A stretch of 64,000 nt of DNA. It comes from Zantedeschia hybrid cultivar. Its lineage: Eukaryota; Streptophyta; Magnoliopsida; Alismatales; Araceae. The notes beneath the pieces were generated by a model. The model did no database searches. It saw nothing but the letters and a program-made list of their open reading frames with translations, and was not told the DNA's origin. The translations under genes were made by a program, and so were the position numbers. The stretch is from the NCBI GenBank assembly GCA_030544215.1, contig JARZZO010000011.1, positions 45,133,587 through 45,197,586 on the forward strand. The letters are read 5' to 3'. Of the stretch, positions 23,301 through 35,886 are shown piece by piece. Each line of letters starts with the position of its first letter. Positions within the stretch are counted from its first letter, which is position 1.

Positions 23301-23972
23301 GAAGATTAATGTTATTAATTTTATTATCTTCATTGAGTTGTTGGTTCTCAAATTTTAGTCTTGAATTAGCCTATTCTAATTCTGTGTATTTAGATTTTAA
23401 AGAGACACTTAAAGCAATCATTTTTTAATGGTTCATTTTAAGTAACTTAAGCTCCTTAGAAATGATTCAAAGGCAATGCTAGATTTTAGATGCTCCTCTT
23501 TATGATGAGAGTTAGTTGCCATGAGCGTGAGGTTCGTAGCTTCATCTTCTTCCTCTGAGTTGGATGAGCAGAAGACTCATCTTCATTTTTCCATGCAACT
23601 GCCATTGCCTTCTTCTTGAGGTACCTCCTGAATTTCTTTGAGAATCCCTTCTTCTTATGTTCCTTCTTCTCAGCTGTGGGACACTCGACTTTTATGTGTC
23701 CTAGTTGTTTGAACTTGTAGCAAGTCGGTTCTTGCTTCTTGTCCTTACTACTTTTCTTCTTGTAGTACTTCTGGCCGGAAGTACTTTGAAGTTTCTTCTT
23801 CTAGAGGATCCTTTGCAGTTTTCGAGATAGAAGAGCTTCTTTTTCATCGTCAACCTCACTTTCTTCATATGAAGAGACTTCATCTGTACTAGGCAAGCTA
23901 GTCTTCAAGGCTATGGAGACTTTCTTCTTGGAGCTATTCACCCCAAATCCTTCCATGTTAATCTCATGGGCC
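20303..23972 (-). pseudogene. Ty1/copia element: zinc knuckle, protease, integrase and RT, decayed
   Basis: Read on the - strand: rest of gag from 23972 (GFGVNSSKKKV), a zinc knuckle near 23715-23670 whose second Cys is Phe (CYKFKQLGHIKVEC), protease/GAG-pre-integrase near 22856-22500 (WYMNSGCSKHM, DGLKHNLISI), integrase 22277-21607 (LLCMDLFGPMRT, LGYNSKPHSYRVFN), and RT 21038-20310 (QIDVKSAFLNCFIKEKVYV, LYGLK, DPKEYHL, RIFRYL). The order integrase-then-RT is diagnostic of Ty1/copia. Many stops. RNase H and the 3' LTR are missing because the element is cut at about 20303 by the leader of the Tat element. Lineage within copia not determined. Confidence 0.85.
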
Positions 23973-23977
23973 ATGAG

Positions 23978-24791
23978 TGTTATGCCCTAGACCCTGAACC
24001 CATTTTATGTTATTAATAAACTTAGATTGAGTAAGCTTATTTAGTTAATTTAGTCGGATTTAGTTAATTAAGTCCAATTAGATTTAAAAAAGTATAGTTA
24101 AGTTAATTAATGGGCAAAAATGATTTAAACTTCTTTAATATTTATTTAATAATATACTAATAGGTTTATAATGGGTAAGTCATTAGTCAAGTCCAATAAG
24201 ACCAAATAAGCCCATTAATGACTCAATTAAGAAACTAGGTGGTTTTCAACACTTCATTAAACTTCGGACTTTGAAAACTATGTGACAGTGTATTTTTAGA
24301 CATTAAAGGGATAAATTCATGCATTACACTCATGATTTTATGTGCAAAACTATATAGAATAATATATAATTAAGTACTCTTTCTAACGATACCAATTTTG
24401 TTGAATTCCGAGGTAAAAATATCTTCATTTCATGTGAAAATTTGAGTATTAGTACATTTGTGATTTTATGGCAATTTTTGAGGCGTGAGAGATGTTTAAA
24501 TAATTTTGTCTGGGCATAATTATCATTTTGTTCACTGTAGAGACTTAACTTGAAATGGTTGTAGGAATAGAACATAAAAAGCATGTAGTACAGTTGGTTG
24601 GATCACTTGGCGCCCATTGGAGTGACCATGGATCAAACCCTAACAATTACAACAATTTTTGCAGGCGGGACAAATGCAGCGGCGGAATGGGTAAATTATA
24701 TTTAAATGAAATCCTAGGAGCTTCCCCCTCCTCCAAGGAATGCACAAGGAGCCACGACGTCTCTCTCTCTTTCACTCTCTCCTACTTTTAC

Positions 24792-24835
<44 letters not shown>

Positions 24836-27800
24836 AAAGACTTAAAACCTCTCCCTTTTCTTTCAACTCTCTCTTGCAAGCCCTCTCTCTTCTTCTCCTC
24901 TTTCTTTCTTCACTTTCTCTCTCTTTTTACCCGAAGCCTCTCTCTTTCCTCTTTTTTCTCTCTCTCTTTCTCTCTCTTCCACCCTCTCTTCCACTCTCCC
25001 TATTTTCTTCTCTCTCTCCCGTTCGCTCTATGTTCTCTCTCTCCAACTCTCTCTAAACCCTCTCTTTGTTTTTATCTCTCTTCTTCTTCCTCTCCCTCCC
25101 TCTTCGTCCTATTCTCACTCTCTTTGTCTCTCTTCCTTTCTCATACTCTATCTCTCTCTTCTCTCTTAGTGAACACGGCCAAAAAGGGCTGCCAAATGGT
25201 GGCCACATGGCAAGCCCGCCCGGTTCGCACCCTGGGCCTCATCGCCCGTGCCTCACCGCCTACCTTCATGCCATGTGTCGCAAGGCGACGCCATCCCACC
25301 TAGCATAGCTACCGCCCACCTGCCTCGTCCGCCTTCTTGGGCGCACAACGCCCGGCCGCACTGCACCCGCCGTCTACTACTTGCCTCTGCTGTTTACATT
25401 ATTTTATTTTTTTCTTTTCTAATTAGATTTTTAATTCTGGTGTAATGGTTTATTTCACTTAAACACTTCATAGTTTGAGATTTTATTTCATTAAAATTCT
25501 GTGAACTCTTCTCAGTTTAGGAATAATAATAAAATCATTGTTATTCTTAGTCTAGTTCTCTTTTCTCCTAATCTCTCTCTTTCTCCATTCCAAGTGTGGC
25601 TACTTTTATTTCGTTTTGCATAATTAAGATCCTCTAATTATATTTTCATGTTTTACTTAATTTTGATTAATTAGCGTTTGTATTCTAGTGGTAATCTTTA
25701 GCATTCCTAGGCGTTTTAGAATATGTCTGAGAATTGTAAGTGATTTCTTTCAATTATTTAATTAATTTTCCAATTTTTAGTCTTAGGTTTACATTGTTTA
25801 GAATAGGTAAATCAATTAGTTAAATATTTTCTAGTTTTAATTTACTCTCTTTTGAGATTTTTAATCAAAATCTAAGGTTTTCAAATCTAAAAATCTATTT
25901 CCCCGTATGATCGACTTGGTTCTCAGCACTTAACTATTTTCAATTTAATTGTGAGACCAAAATTTTGAGATTGATACGTGCTAGTGTTAACGACACACTT
26001 AATCGCTATCAGCCAGCAGCATATTGGAGATGTGATAACTTCGTGCACGAAATTCTTAAATTCACATAGTGGGTGTTGTTGGAAAGAGGTTACAAAGGAC
26101 TATAACTTTGTCTAAAAGGCTTTTAGTCAATTCAACTGTTAAGGAGGTCGAATTTGAGGGATATTAATTAAGGAAATCCACTGTGTACGAAAATTTGGGT
26201 TCCTAGTTGCAAACATCTTTACTTTGTTGATTAAGATATCATCTATTGGAGTCCGATTCTATAATGTAAGGGACTTGATTTAAGTAGTATTAGCAGGAGA
26301 AAGATCTATAAATAGAGCTTTGGGTCGTACTTAGATCCTCTTGCATGCAACCTCAAGTTTAGAATAAATATATATGATTTTCTTGAAGCAATTACAATGA
26401 AATCATAGTGAATCTTCTTACAGTTTGATTCTAATGGATTGTTTTATATTCTCTGAGGTTAGAGGACATGAGAGAAAGTATTAGAATCGAAGGAACTTGT
26501 GGCTAGGGCTGAGAAAAGCTAGGAAGGAAGGATTGTAAGTATTCTTAGTATTCTTTAAGAGGTAGGATATGAAAGTCCAATTAGATAATATTTTATCTTA
26601 TAGAAAACTTCATTTTGATTTTCAAAAGTAGTCAAAAATGATTTTTGAAATCTATATACTATCATTCTATGGTCCTAGATTTCACTTTGATCAATGAATT
26701 CTTGATCAAATTCTCAAAATCCTACTATCCTAAGAATTTTAGGACCTATACCTACGGTTTTCAAGATCTATACCTACGGTTGTCAAAACTTGTATCTTGA
26801 GAATGCTGAATTTTGAATGACCACAACTCTTTCGTTTCTTGGCCAATTGACCTGAAATTTTGACCACATCTTAGTTTTGACAATTTCCTATTTGTCATGT
26901 CTGCCAGGTTTGAGCAAGTTTTGAATCTGTTTGCTAATTTCGGCTATATTTATTGATTTTTTTAACTTTGAAAACTAGTTTTAATGGCAAAAAATATGAT
27001 TTATGATGTAAAAATTCTGAAAATTCTTTTAATCATATTTTATATCCAGTAACTTACATCAACTATACTCTAATTTTCGATATATATATGACCATGTTGA
27101 CTCATTAAGTAGCTATTTTGTATATAAAAATAAATATTTTGACTTATATATATATATGTATATCACTTTACCAAATTAATTTTCAGATCTATGATCATCA
27201 TAAAATCTATGAAAATATATTTACATCATATTTATTTGATATGTTTGAGACATTGCCATCTTAAGGAGATTGAGACTCATTTCATTAGCGTTCATAGATG
27301 AGTTCTACCTGAGGGTAACGGGATAAAATCCCGATGATTGTGTTTCGTTTTCAGTCATCTGAGGTGGGAGAATATACTCTCTGACTATGTATGTACCACC
27401 TTAGCGTACTTACCTATATACTTTGGTATGTGTTTTGTTCGGCTCCTTATGTGGTGGTTGGATACATGTCTATTTGATTTGTTAGTTTATGACTTGTTTG
27501 GTGCATAATTATAAAACATAACTCACTGTTAAGATTATTTGTATTCAGTTTAGATTTTGTTTAGTTCATTCTTTTAAAATCTATGTTCAGTTATCCTTTG
27601 AATTGTTCACAATCTTCTGATCTTTTACCTGTTCATAAGTAAGATTTGATTTGATATGATAACCTACTATGTCATAATGATTTGATATGAGATATGTTCA
27701 GTTCGATATGTGATTTGTTCAGTTCATGACTATCAGATTTATTCAATTAGATATGACTTCGATCATGCCATATATGCTATATGTTAGTCGATCTATTCAT

Positions 27801-28401
27801 GCTATTAGAAAATACATGCGATTTGATATGCTTATGTTTGACCATGCTTTTGTATAATATTCTTACTTGAGCTATATGTATAACTGTGGATCTTGATTAA
27901 TTAGTTATCACTTGATTTTAATTATTATATTATTAGCATTTGATTGGGTTTGAACTCTTACTGAGTTGTTGTACTCATAAAATCTTATTAACAAGTTCAG
28001 TGACTGAGGAAGACTTAGGAATTGAGAAGGATTGGCATGAGGATTTGTAATTTGTCAGAAGAAGATTATTTAGATTAGATTTACTGCTTTCTTAAATTTA
28101 ATATAATAGAGATAATGAGTGAGATATGTACTTTTCTATTTCTTCAGTGAGTTGAATGTTCCCATTTCATTTGGATACTTGATGTACTTTGTGGATCTTG
28201 GAAGTTGATATTATATTTTGTGGAACAATGGTATTTGGTATTGAAAATTTATATGTGGTATTTGATGGTAATTGACATTATATTACTTTGGTTATTTGTC
28301 TCTCATCATTCATCTTCAATTTATATACTATTTGATTCTGTAGTTCCGTAGTTTGTATCCAAAGTGAGCCTAAATGATTGAACCGGATCAGAGGCGTAAC
28401 A
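23978..28401. mobile_element. 4.42-kb solo LTR inserted in the copia gag, with target-site duplication
   Basis: Begins TGTTATGCC and ends GGCGTAACA, an inverted-repeat TG...CA pair. It is flanked by ATGAG (23973-23977) and ATAAG (28402-28406), a 5-bp target-site duplication with one mutation. Removing the insertion restores the copia gag frame across the junction (...LIRCL then MAHEINM). The length and TGTTAYGCC...GGCGTAACA ends resemble Del/Tekay gypsy LTRs (inference). There is no internal polyprotein, so it is solo. It holds a long CT-rich tract (24760-25170) and otherwise AT-rich non-coding DNA. Confidence 0.85.
24760..25170 (+). repeat. CT-rich low-complexity tract with (CT)n microsatellite inside the solo LTR
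   Basis: A nearly pure (CT)n run at about 24795-24830 lies within about 400 bp of CTCTCT/TTTC pyrimidine-rich sequence, resembling an LTR 5' leader. Open frames over it are only runs of Ser, Leu and Phe and are not genes. Confidence 0.85.
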
Positions 28402-28406
28402 ATAAG

Positions 28407-28687
28407 ACACCTGATGAGCTTCTCAAGACTCATGCTACTGAGGTCATTGGCTTCCTCAATAACTATAACCTTGGGAGGCTATTGACTCGGAAGAGATCTT
28501 AAGATTTTTTTGACATGATCTTCAGTAGTGTAAGTCTTGCCGAGAGCTGCTAGACCATTTGTGATGTCAGTAAAGCGGTTGTACATTTGAGTGATGCTTT
28601 CTAAGGATTCCATCCTGAACCTTTCGTACTATGAGATTAAGATATCAATTCTGGTCTCCGTAACTTTGTCGGTCCCCTCATAGGTGA
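28407..28687 (-). pseudogene. Ty1/copia gag, middle segment (UBN2-type)
   Basis: On the - strand it reads LTYEGTDKVTETRIDIL, YNRFTDITNGLAALGKTY and KKILRSLPS, the central part of a copia UBN2-type gag. A stop replaces a residue before YERF, and another follows LPSQ. It is bounded on both sides by solo LTR insertions and joins in frame to the gag pieces at 30243-30545 and 23972. Confidence 0.85.
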
Positions 28688-28692
28688 GTTCT

Positions 28693-30237
28693 TGTTAGGT
28701 TTAGGTGGCCTACAAGCCAATCTAACTATGTAAATCTCGTTCATTTATTAATATAATGGCATAATATTCATTATGTGTAAATCACATTAATTATCGTTTC
28801 ATAATGAAGTCCGTGAATATGTGCTATAGTGATCAGATTATGATGAGATCATACTAATGAGACTGATCACTTAAACACACATATTCTTAATCGTTCCTAG
28901 TCGGAGGATATTCAAGAAGAACATCGGATATTCGGTTAGACTAGTACATATTACTCCTGCTCATATGATGAGGGTGACTGATCTCATAAGTCACTTGTGT
29001 GGAGACACTAAGGCGAATCTGTAGGTGCTCATTGGAGAATGAGTTTACTGAACTGATCCGACTGAATCGCTGGATGGTATTGTACTTCACTATCAACCAG
29101 CTTGATTCTATTGTCGCAGTTGCGTGGATGGTCCTCGGACCTGAGACACTAAGGACACCTTGTCGGTGGACTTCTGTGCTTTGACCTTGGTTTACGAATC
29201 TCTAGCCACGGGATTCTAATACGCTAAGGATTGGGTACAACGGAATACTGTCGAAGGGAATTGTGTGTCAATAAAGAATCATTCGCTCTCGGTACTTAGA
29301 GAGAGAATACTCTAGGAAGGATGCGCGGAAGTCCCTGGCCAGGGCAGACGATAATATCGGGAAATGAGTTTTCCGATATTTATCAACGGCGTCCAATCCA
29401 AGTGAGTCGACCGGTTAGGGTTTGACAGCTCGCCATATCCTGAGTTGACTCGAGAGCATTGTACGAATGAAGGATTATATCTACGCGGTAACTGTCGGCG
29501 GAAAGGTTCCAAGAATGGGTTACTTAACCCCAATACCTTCCGGGTTCACGTGGTGTTGCTTAGCACCCAACGTGATCGGAGGGCCGGTCGAATTCGATGT
29601 GCGACATCAATTCGATTGATTAATTAATTAATAAAGGGTTATTAATTGATTAATAAAGCCAGTGAGGAGTCACGGGGCTTGTTAGGCCATTAACTGGACT
29701 GGTACTTGGGCCTAGAGGGTCACACGCAAATGATTCTCAAGGCGATGGATAAATAAGTGGATTTTATACAAACCGGTGGTTTTTATGAAAAATCGTGCGG
29801 TTAGTATAAAACATAGCGAACGGGTTGAGTAGGCCAAGCTACTGCTAACCTTAGCCGCCCCTCCTTTGTTTCTCTCTCTCTCTGGCGTCCAGACAGATCC
29901 AGATCTGCTCCGCCACTTCTCCGAATCCCGTTCGACGGGAAATCGTCCGCGCGCTGTGGCGATCGTTGCGGCGACCGGCGGAGGTTTCGTGGGCTGCGAA
30001 GAATGAGGAACGTGAGGATATTCGTCGCGAGGAGGATCGCGTGGACTTCGCTAGAGGCCGGGCACTTTCGCGGCTTGCGGTGTCGCACAGACGGAACCGA
30101 ACGGTTGCGGATTCGAATCCGCACACGGTGAGAACTTCGATTATCCGATAATCGATTTTTGATTTTCGAAACGGGAACGGATCGTTGTTTTACTATTTTA
30201 TTTTCCGCTGCGTGAGCGATCCGGAGAAAATCCAACA
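28693..30237 (+). mobile_element. 1.54-kb solo LTR with perfect target-site duplication
   Basis: Starts TGTTAGGTTT and ends AAATCCAACA, flanked by GTTCT on both sides (28688-28692 and 30238-30242). Excising it joins the copia gag in frame (QKLEL then TYEGT). A TATA box (TATAAAA) lies at about 29806 on the + strand, followed by a CT-rich stretch, which suggests + orientation. No internal coding region, so it is solo. Open frames within are spurious. Superfamily not determined. Confidence 0.9.
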
Positions 30238-30242
30238 GTTCT

Positions 30243-30545
30243 AACTTTTGCCACATTTTCTGAGTAGTCTTGCAAGTTGAAACTCTGTTAAATTCCATCT
30301 TCCCAAGTGCACAGTACAAAACACTCTTTGCCATGTTATTCAAAGAAGTCAAACGCTTGTAATTGTCTACCCATTCATCTTTAGGTATAATTATAACATA
30401 GTCACCATCCTCAAACACACTCTATAAGTCCAGGTCGAGGCCCTTAATGAAGTACTCCATACGACACTTCTAATAAGAGTAATGTTTGCCTTCGAACAAT
30501 GAAGGGCAGTTGACAGATTGACTTTTGCTATAACTACTAGGCATA
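30243..30545 (-). pseudogene. Ty1/copia gag, N-terminal segment
   Basis: On the - strand it begins MPSSYSKSQSVNCPSLF and continues with YFIKGLDLDL and then WVDNYKRLTSLNNMAKSVLY, the typical N-terminal copia gag (DUF4219/UBN2) pattern. Two TAG stops, one at the expected WK position, inactivate it. The start follows a degenerate primer-binding site by about 45 bp, as expected for a copia gag. Confidence 0.8.
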
Positions 30546-30588
30546 GCTATTTTTCTCAGATCGTTAGATCTTTACAACGAGGGAACCT

Positions 30589-30600
30589 GCTCTAAAACTA
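30589..30600 (-). promoter_or_regulatory. Degenerate Met-tRNA primer-binding site of the copia element
   Basis: TAGTTTTAGAGC on the - strand, followed by AGG, corresponds to TGGTATCAGAGC with three changes. It marks the downstream edge of the copia 5' LTR. Confidence 0.65.
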
Positions 30601-30882
30601 CTTGTTGATCGGGCTATAATGAATTAGGAGGAGGAGGGGGGTTGAATGGGTTCTTAAAAAAATGTATTTAAATGAGTTACTATTCTAGTTATTTACAAAA
30701 TAAATGATGCACAACAAGAGAAGGAAACAAGGAGGCAAACACACAAGATGAACATAAGGATTTTATACTAGTTTGGTCATCTCCAGACCTACGTCTAGTT
30801 TCCAAGCAACCCTGTGGGAGTTCTACTAAACACAAGATACAAATCCCTTGTCAGTTATACAACCCCTAACTTTAGTTGGTCT

Positions 30883-31063
30883 TCTCTTCAACTTAATAAA
30901 GAGGAAAACAACCTCCTGTACACCGCAGGTCCTCTCTTCCAACGACTTGGAAGAGGCAAACCACCTCCTGCACATTTGCAGGCCTCTCTTCAACTAAATG
31001 AAGAGGAAAACAATCTATCGTACAATCGTAGGGCCCTTTCTTCAACTCAATGAAGAGGAAAAC
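30883..31063. repeat. Four ~58-bp tandem units, each with two potential hairpins
   Basis: Units start CTCTTCAAC and include AATGAAGAGG, so CTCTTC pairs with GAAGAG over an 8-nt loop. Each also has a second short hairpin such as CCTGCA-CATT-TGCAGG. The units have diverged but the pairing is kept in most copies. Confidence 0.7.
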
Positions 31064-31799
31064 AAATACATAAGTTATAAAATGAGGGTACATCTTAGTA
31101 GGCAAGTGTTCACATATGAATATACACATTTGATCATGACAATAAAACAAATAAAGAACAATAGAATAGTAGTCTTGATCCGCAGAAGAACGGTTGGCAG
31201 CTTCTTAAGGTGCAGAAGAGTGGTAGGCTCAAGCTCTCATGTCCTTCTTCTTAATCTAGTTCTTTCTTTTCTTTCTTAGATCTTGAACCTAGGAAGAAGA
31301 AGCTGAGCTTTTGCTCGAAATCTATTAGTGTAAGCTACCTTCTCCATCGCACACCTTTTCACCTTTTATTTCTACTGGTTTAAGTCTTGGTTTCATTGTC
31401 CATTTTGAATTGATTTTTCCGTTAAGACAGGTTGCTTCCTGTTGAGTCCAACGGTCCTTAGTTGAGTTTAACTTTAACCAGGATGTGGTCTTACCATTAA
31501 CCAGTCTAGATTAACATAGACCACTTTGAACTTAGTAGAAACTGCCTTTGTCAAGCTTGAGAGAGATCTTCAGACAAATTGTAGGTTAATGTCTTCTGGA
31601 AATTCAGTCTTATAGTCCTTTTATTTCCTAGGATTGGCTCGTGCAGCTCTACCTATCTTGTAAATATACCAAAAGTAAGAAAGATCCCATCTGATGTACT
31701 GATCAGAGAACAAGTGAGAGCGAAAAATCTGCAAAAAGTAGATTTTAGTTACTACAAGTATATCTACATTTTAGAGCTAGAAGAATAAACAATATTCTA

Positions 31800-32660
31800 A
31801 TTGCTTAACAGAGGATCGATTTGGAATTGAACAGATAATCGATCTCATGTTTAAATAATAATAACATATAATCAATTAGCCCAGTTAATCGCTGCAAGAA
31901 GAACATTGTTAATCGTATAGAAAAGTTAATAGATAATCAATATGAAAATGCAACACATAGTCGCTTGAGCGCTTAGCAGCTAATCACTTGTGAATAGAAT
32001 AAGCAAATCAATTCAAAGAAGAAGTAACAGATCGATTTGAAGTATAACCGCTAATGATTAGAAAACTCTCACTGCTAATCGACTTGACACTAAGTGAGTA
32101 AAGCACATAAGAGAAAGACTTGCCAATCGATTAGGTATTCAATAATGAATTGATTTAAACTAAAATAGATAATTGGAATGAAAAATAAAGAGTTAGTCGA
32201 TTATGTGAAGCAACTATTAATGGAATTGTTAATTGTTAATCGATTAGAAGATATAAGGTAAATCGATCTGAAATAAGAAATAGTTAATCGATCAAAAGAT
32301 AACGGTTAATTGATTTCATGTAATACGAGTGAGTCAATATGGCTTCTAAGTCTTCTAATCAATTGAAATAAGAGATCGATTAGCCGATGACTTGAGGTCA
32401 TCCGATAGTCGATTAATCGATAAGATACTCAATCGATTAGGAGACTGAGCAGATAAATGCTATCAAAGAGAGACTTAATTGATCAGCGCAATCGATTATC
32501 AAAGTAGTCACTTAATCGATTATTCATGCGATTCACTAACTGGTTTTCCTTTGCCGCAAAGATGAATTGATTAAATGAATAAACTAAGAAATTGATTACG
32601 TGACTAAGTGATAGATCTAATAGCTGCCTTTTACACTGCTAATCGATTAGATACTTAATT
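31800..32660. repeat. Array of ~28 degenerate AATCGATTA palindromes in the copia LTR
   Basis: Copies such as CCAATCGATTAGG, GTTAATCGATTAG, CTTAATCGATTATT and GCTAATCGATTAG occur every 20-40 bp, with decayed versions (AATTGATTA, AATCAATTA) between them. Spacing is irregular. Most decayed versions differ by a C-to-T or G-to-A change at the central CG. Confidence 0.8.
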
Positions 32661-33060
32661 GCATTTTAGTTGACCTTGTACTCGGAGAGACTTTCTTGAA
32701 ATATGACTAAATCCCATAACTAATAGAATTTAGGCAGTGTATAAAGTCAGAACCTAATCAATTAAATCATTCTTATAGCAAGCTCATAATTTTAATAGGT
32801 TATTACTAAAATATATGATAAACAGTTAAAATCAACATTCTTTCTCTATCAAAATCAACTAATTGCCGTACATAAAGACTTGGTGATTACTAATACATTC
32901 ATAGTTTTGTTACCACTAAAATAAAGAACTAAAATAAGGAGAATAATTAAAGATACAAAATAACTCAACAATTTAGAGTTAGGATAACCAAAATAACCAA
33001 TTATTATTCAGTGTTAACTAAATTCACTTGCATTAAATAATATTTATTTAGTTTCCTAAA

Positions 33061-33180
33061 AATATTAGATGTTATGAGTCCCAAAGCTGTTTAACCCAGA
33101 CTAGGAGGAAGTTCGCACCTCCCTTCCAAATGGGAGGTCTCATGTTCGAATCTGGTTGGAGCCTAAAAATTCCTCAGTCA
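33061..33180 (+). mobile_element. Possible SINE-like or tRNA-derived fragment
   Basis: ATGTTCGAATCTGG at about 33135-33148 resembles a Pol III box B (GWTCRANNC). It is preceded by GGGAGGTCTC and a hairpin-capable stretch (CACCTCCCTTCC...GGGAGGT). A convincing box A was not found. Low confidence. Confidence 0.25.
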
Positions 33181-34100
33181 TGCAGTCTTAGTACTGTTGG
33201 GATCTTTATCTTCTGGTCTGTGGGATTATTTTCCCAAAAATTAGACGGATTTGAAATTGTCACCTAATTAGGCGGACCCATCGACCTGACCGAATTATCT
33301 CCAATTCTGAAGAAATATCTCGAGTTCTGGATTGGAACCTCGGTCGACGCATCCCGAGATCATCATCATCACCCGATCAAAATCAGACGGCCAAAAAGGG
33401 ATCTCCTACTGGTGACGTCCTTCGCTTCGCAAAGCTGGCCCATGCGACTAGAGGTGACAGATTACGGGTCCAACATGGGACCCTTTTCTAAAGATTCTGA
33501 CAAGCTCTCCATTTGGAGCTTAAAGTTTCATTAAATATAGTTACATTGTTACGTATCAGGACGTAATTTAGAGTTGTTTTGTTCAATAGTAGATTTGAAA
33601 AAAAATAAGAGTAAATGAGGCTTTGATTAAAATTTTTTCTGGCTGAGAGATAATACAAATTATTTATTAAATAAAATAACTATATCAATGCAAAAAAAAT
33701 CTTTAAGAAATGAGTATCTAAGTGATTTGAACTTTTATTGATGTGAGATAATATGAATACGAGTAATACTTGCTGCAATGCTCTCCAATTGCAATGGGAC
33801 CATTGCAGTGGGCAAATTAATTTTTTATTATTTTTCAATTGAGTTCCGAAGAGTCCTAATTGTTTGTACAGTGTAATGGCCAATTAGACGATCTAAAAAA
33901 ATTAAAAATTAAAAATCAAATTCCATGAAGACTATAAAAGTAAGCACAATTAATACCTCAAGGCTGACCTAAAAATATATATTTTTTATTTACTCACTGT
34001 AATATTTCTTGTGGAACACACACCCATAAGCATTGCCATAAATATTACTGTGTGAATATTTGGCTAGGAAACTACTGTGACAAAAAGCTTTCCCGAAAAA
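33181..34100. other. Unassigned AT-rich region
   Basis: I see no gene, no repeat I recognise and no LTR ends. Between 33230 and 33490 base composition is more balanced, but every frame is short and unremarkable. Confidence 0.5.
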
Positions 34101-34174
34101 CTACTGACAAAAAGCAGAGAGAGAGGCCTGACGGTGGAACAAGGTGACGCCTTTGATACGGAAAATTCTGGCGC

Positions 34175-34220
<46 letters not shown>
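34175..34220 (+). repeat. (GA)n microsatellite
   Basis: About 20 GA repeats beside a GA-rich stretch that continues to about 34340. GA tracts are frequent in plant promoters and 5' leaders. Confidence 0.9.
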
Positions 34221-34225
<5 letters not shown>

Positions 34226-35833
34226 GTGGAGAGGGGGGAGAGATAGAGGGACATATATGAATGGCGCAGACCCACATGAAGCAGAAGAGAAAGAGGAGGG
34301 GCAGTGGGAGAAGAAAATGGGGGAAGGAAGGGGAGATAAGGTTTCTTAGATGTATTAATTTTCTGATTTAACTTGTTAAAAGAGGAAGAAAAATTTCCCG
34401 GGGCAGCTGATCTCTCTGGCTTTGTAGGTGTGTGGCGCTGTAATCTGATCTTTGTTTCTGGTTAATTGTTGTTTCCTGTTGATCAGAGGAGACCAATTCT
34501 TCGTTTTCCCCTTGAGATGCCGTTTGCATGGTGCTCCTGTGTTTTCTTTGATGAAGTTGTTCTCTTTTCCTTTGGCTTCTTCTCTTAATCTGTGTTGTTT
34601 AATCGTGTGGTTGTTCTGGGGAGGGGTTGCCTGGGTTCGGGGGTGTGGATTCCCGGGCGAATGTGTGGCGTAGAAGGGACCTCTGTGGGTGTCTGATGTG
34701 CTGGGAGGGGAATCGGTTTCTGGGTTCCGTTCTGGGTTTGTTCTTCCGGCCATCTCTTCACGCGTCATGATTGGTTCTTGTAACTTAGACTCCTGGCGGG
34801 TGGAAAGGTGACGGCTTTCGGCTGTTTGGGGGATGCATTGCTTCTGGGTTATGTTAATTTTGTTAATTCTCCTTTCTTGAGTAGTCGTTCTGATGTATCC
34901 TTGCATCATGAGAGGAGCTGTGAGATGAAAGTTTCCGCCTTCTCTTTTTGGCGTTGTTTTGTTGTTTTATGTTTAATGAACTTTCAGATGATAGAAATTA
35001 GAACAATGAATAGGTTCGTGGCTTAATCGTCATTTTCTCCTTTTTCTTTCTATTAAAGCATTTGTCTGGTTGAGGGAAGTCAGGTTGTTATTTCTTTTAT
35101 TTTCTTGAGTTCTGGCGTTTCTCTTCGTAGATCCTATTAGGGTTCTGGCAGTCTGATTTTAGCATGATCCATAGTTGTTGATTCTGTGTGTTTGATTTTG
35201 TATATCCATGTCATTGTGTTCTGATGCATTTCTTGGCATGTTTCCAGCTCCAAATTTTCATTTTCTTGATACTGTCATCCTTAATCCTTAGTATGGTTGT
35301 TCTGATACACACTCCTTTTCTGATTTCTAGGTCTCACAAATAGTTTAAACATGAGCTACCATGATTCAATGCCTCATTGGTTGGTATGGATGTCGGATGC
35401 TGTAATTTTACTTCTATTTGGAGTCCCAGACTTATCGCACAGGGCATTTGAATCCAAATCATGTGAATCACCGCAAATAATATCGACTATAACACATAGG
35501 TTCTAGCTTTGTGCCAGTTTGGCTTCAGGGATAACTAAAGCAGTCTTCGGCACTCTTCATGCATATTGTTCGTGAAATATGATCTGTTTCTTCTTTTGAT
35601 TTTCGCTCATGTTTTTTCAGTTTAAATGATATGATGTGGATACTCTTTGTTTGAGAGCGTTGGAAGAACAAAAGACAGTTCTAATTTACCTTTGTAAGTG
35701 GATGATGCAGGAGGGGGCATAGTAAGCACTTGCCCAGAGTTTCTTCATGAGTTGGGATCCCTTTCTTTTTGTTTTTGTAAAAATGGAAAGCAAAGGTTAA
35801 TTAAAGATGCAGAAAAGGTAGATAGGAAACTGA
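34220..35833 (+). other. Possible host-gene leader and intron, cut by element E
   Basis: A GA-rich leader-like stretch (34220-34340) is followed by about 1 kb of T-rich DNA with a TTTCTGATTTCTAG acceptor-like end at about 35333 and an ATG at 35350. The frame from 35350 is short (about 50 codons) and has no domain I recognise. This is the only part of the window that looks like single-copy plant DNA, but no protein can be named. It ends at 35833, where element E begins. Confidence 0.3.
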
Positions 35834-35886
35834 TATTAACTTTTTATGTCCATTAACTAATGAATTTTTGTTAATTTTATTTGCAG

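Larger units (their letters stand above)
30601..32700 (-). repeat. Copia 5' LTR (right boundary uncertain)
   Basis: Lies upstream of the degenerate PBS and ends next to a run of C on the - strand (AACCCCCCTCCTCC), as in many copia LTRs. No second LTR is available for alignment because the 3' end of the element is lost, so the outer edge is a guess between about 32700 and 33060. It contains a ~58-bp tandem array (30883-31063) and a field of AATCGATTA-like palindromes (31800-32660). No gene is seen. Confidence 0.55.

Noticed and set aside
24555..25308. Ser/Leu/Phe-rich open frames
   Set aside because: They come from CT-rich low-complexity sequence in a solo LTR.
29801..30418. 205-codon open frame on the - strand
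   Set aside because: It crosses the border of the solo LTR (30237) and the copia gag; only the gag part is real.
33100..33160. A tRNA gene
   Set aside because: Only a box B-like sequence is present; no cloverleaf could be drawn.
34376..34909. 177-codon open frame on the - strand
   Set aside because: Lys/Thr/Pro-rich with no recognisable domain; opposite to intron-like T-rich DNA, so probably chance.
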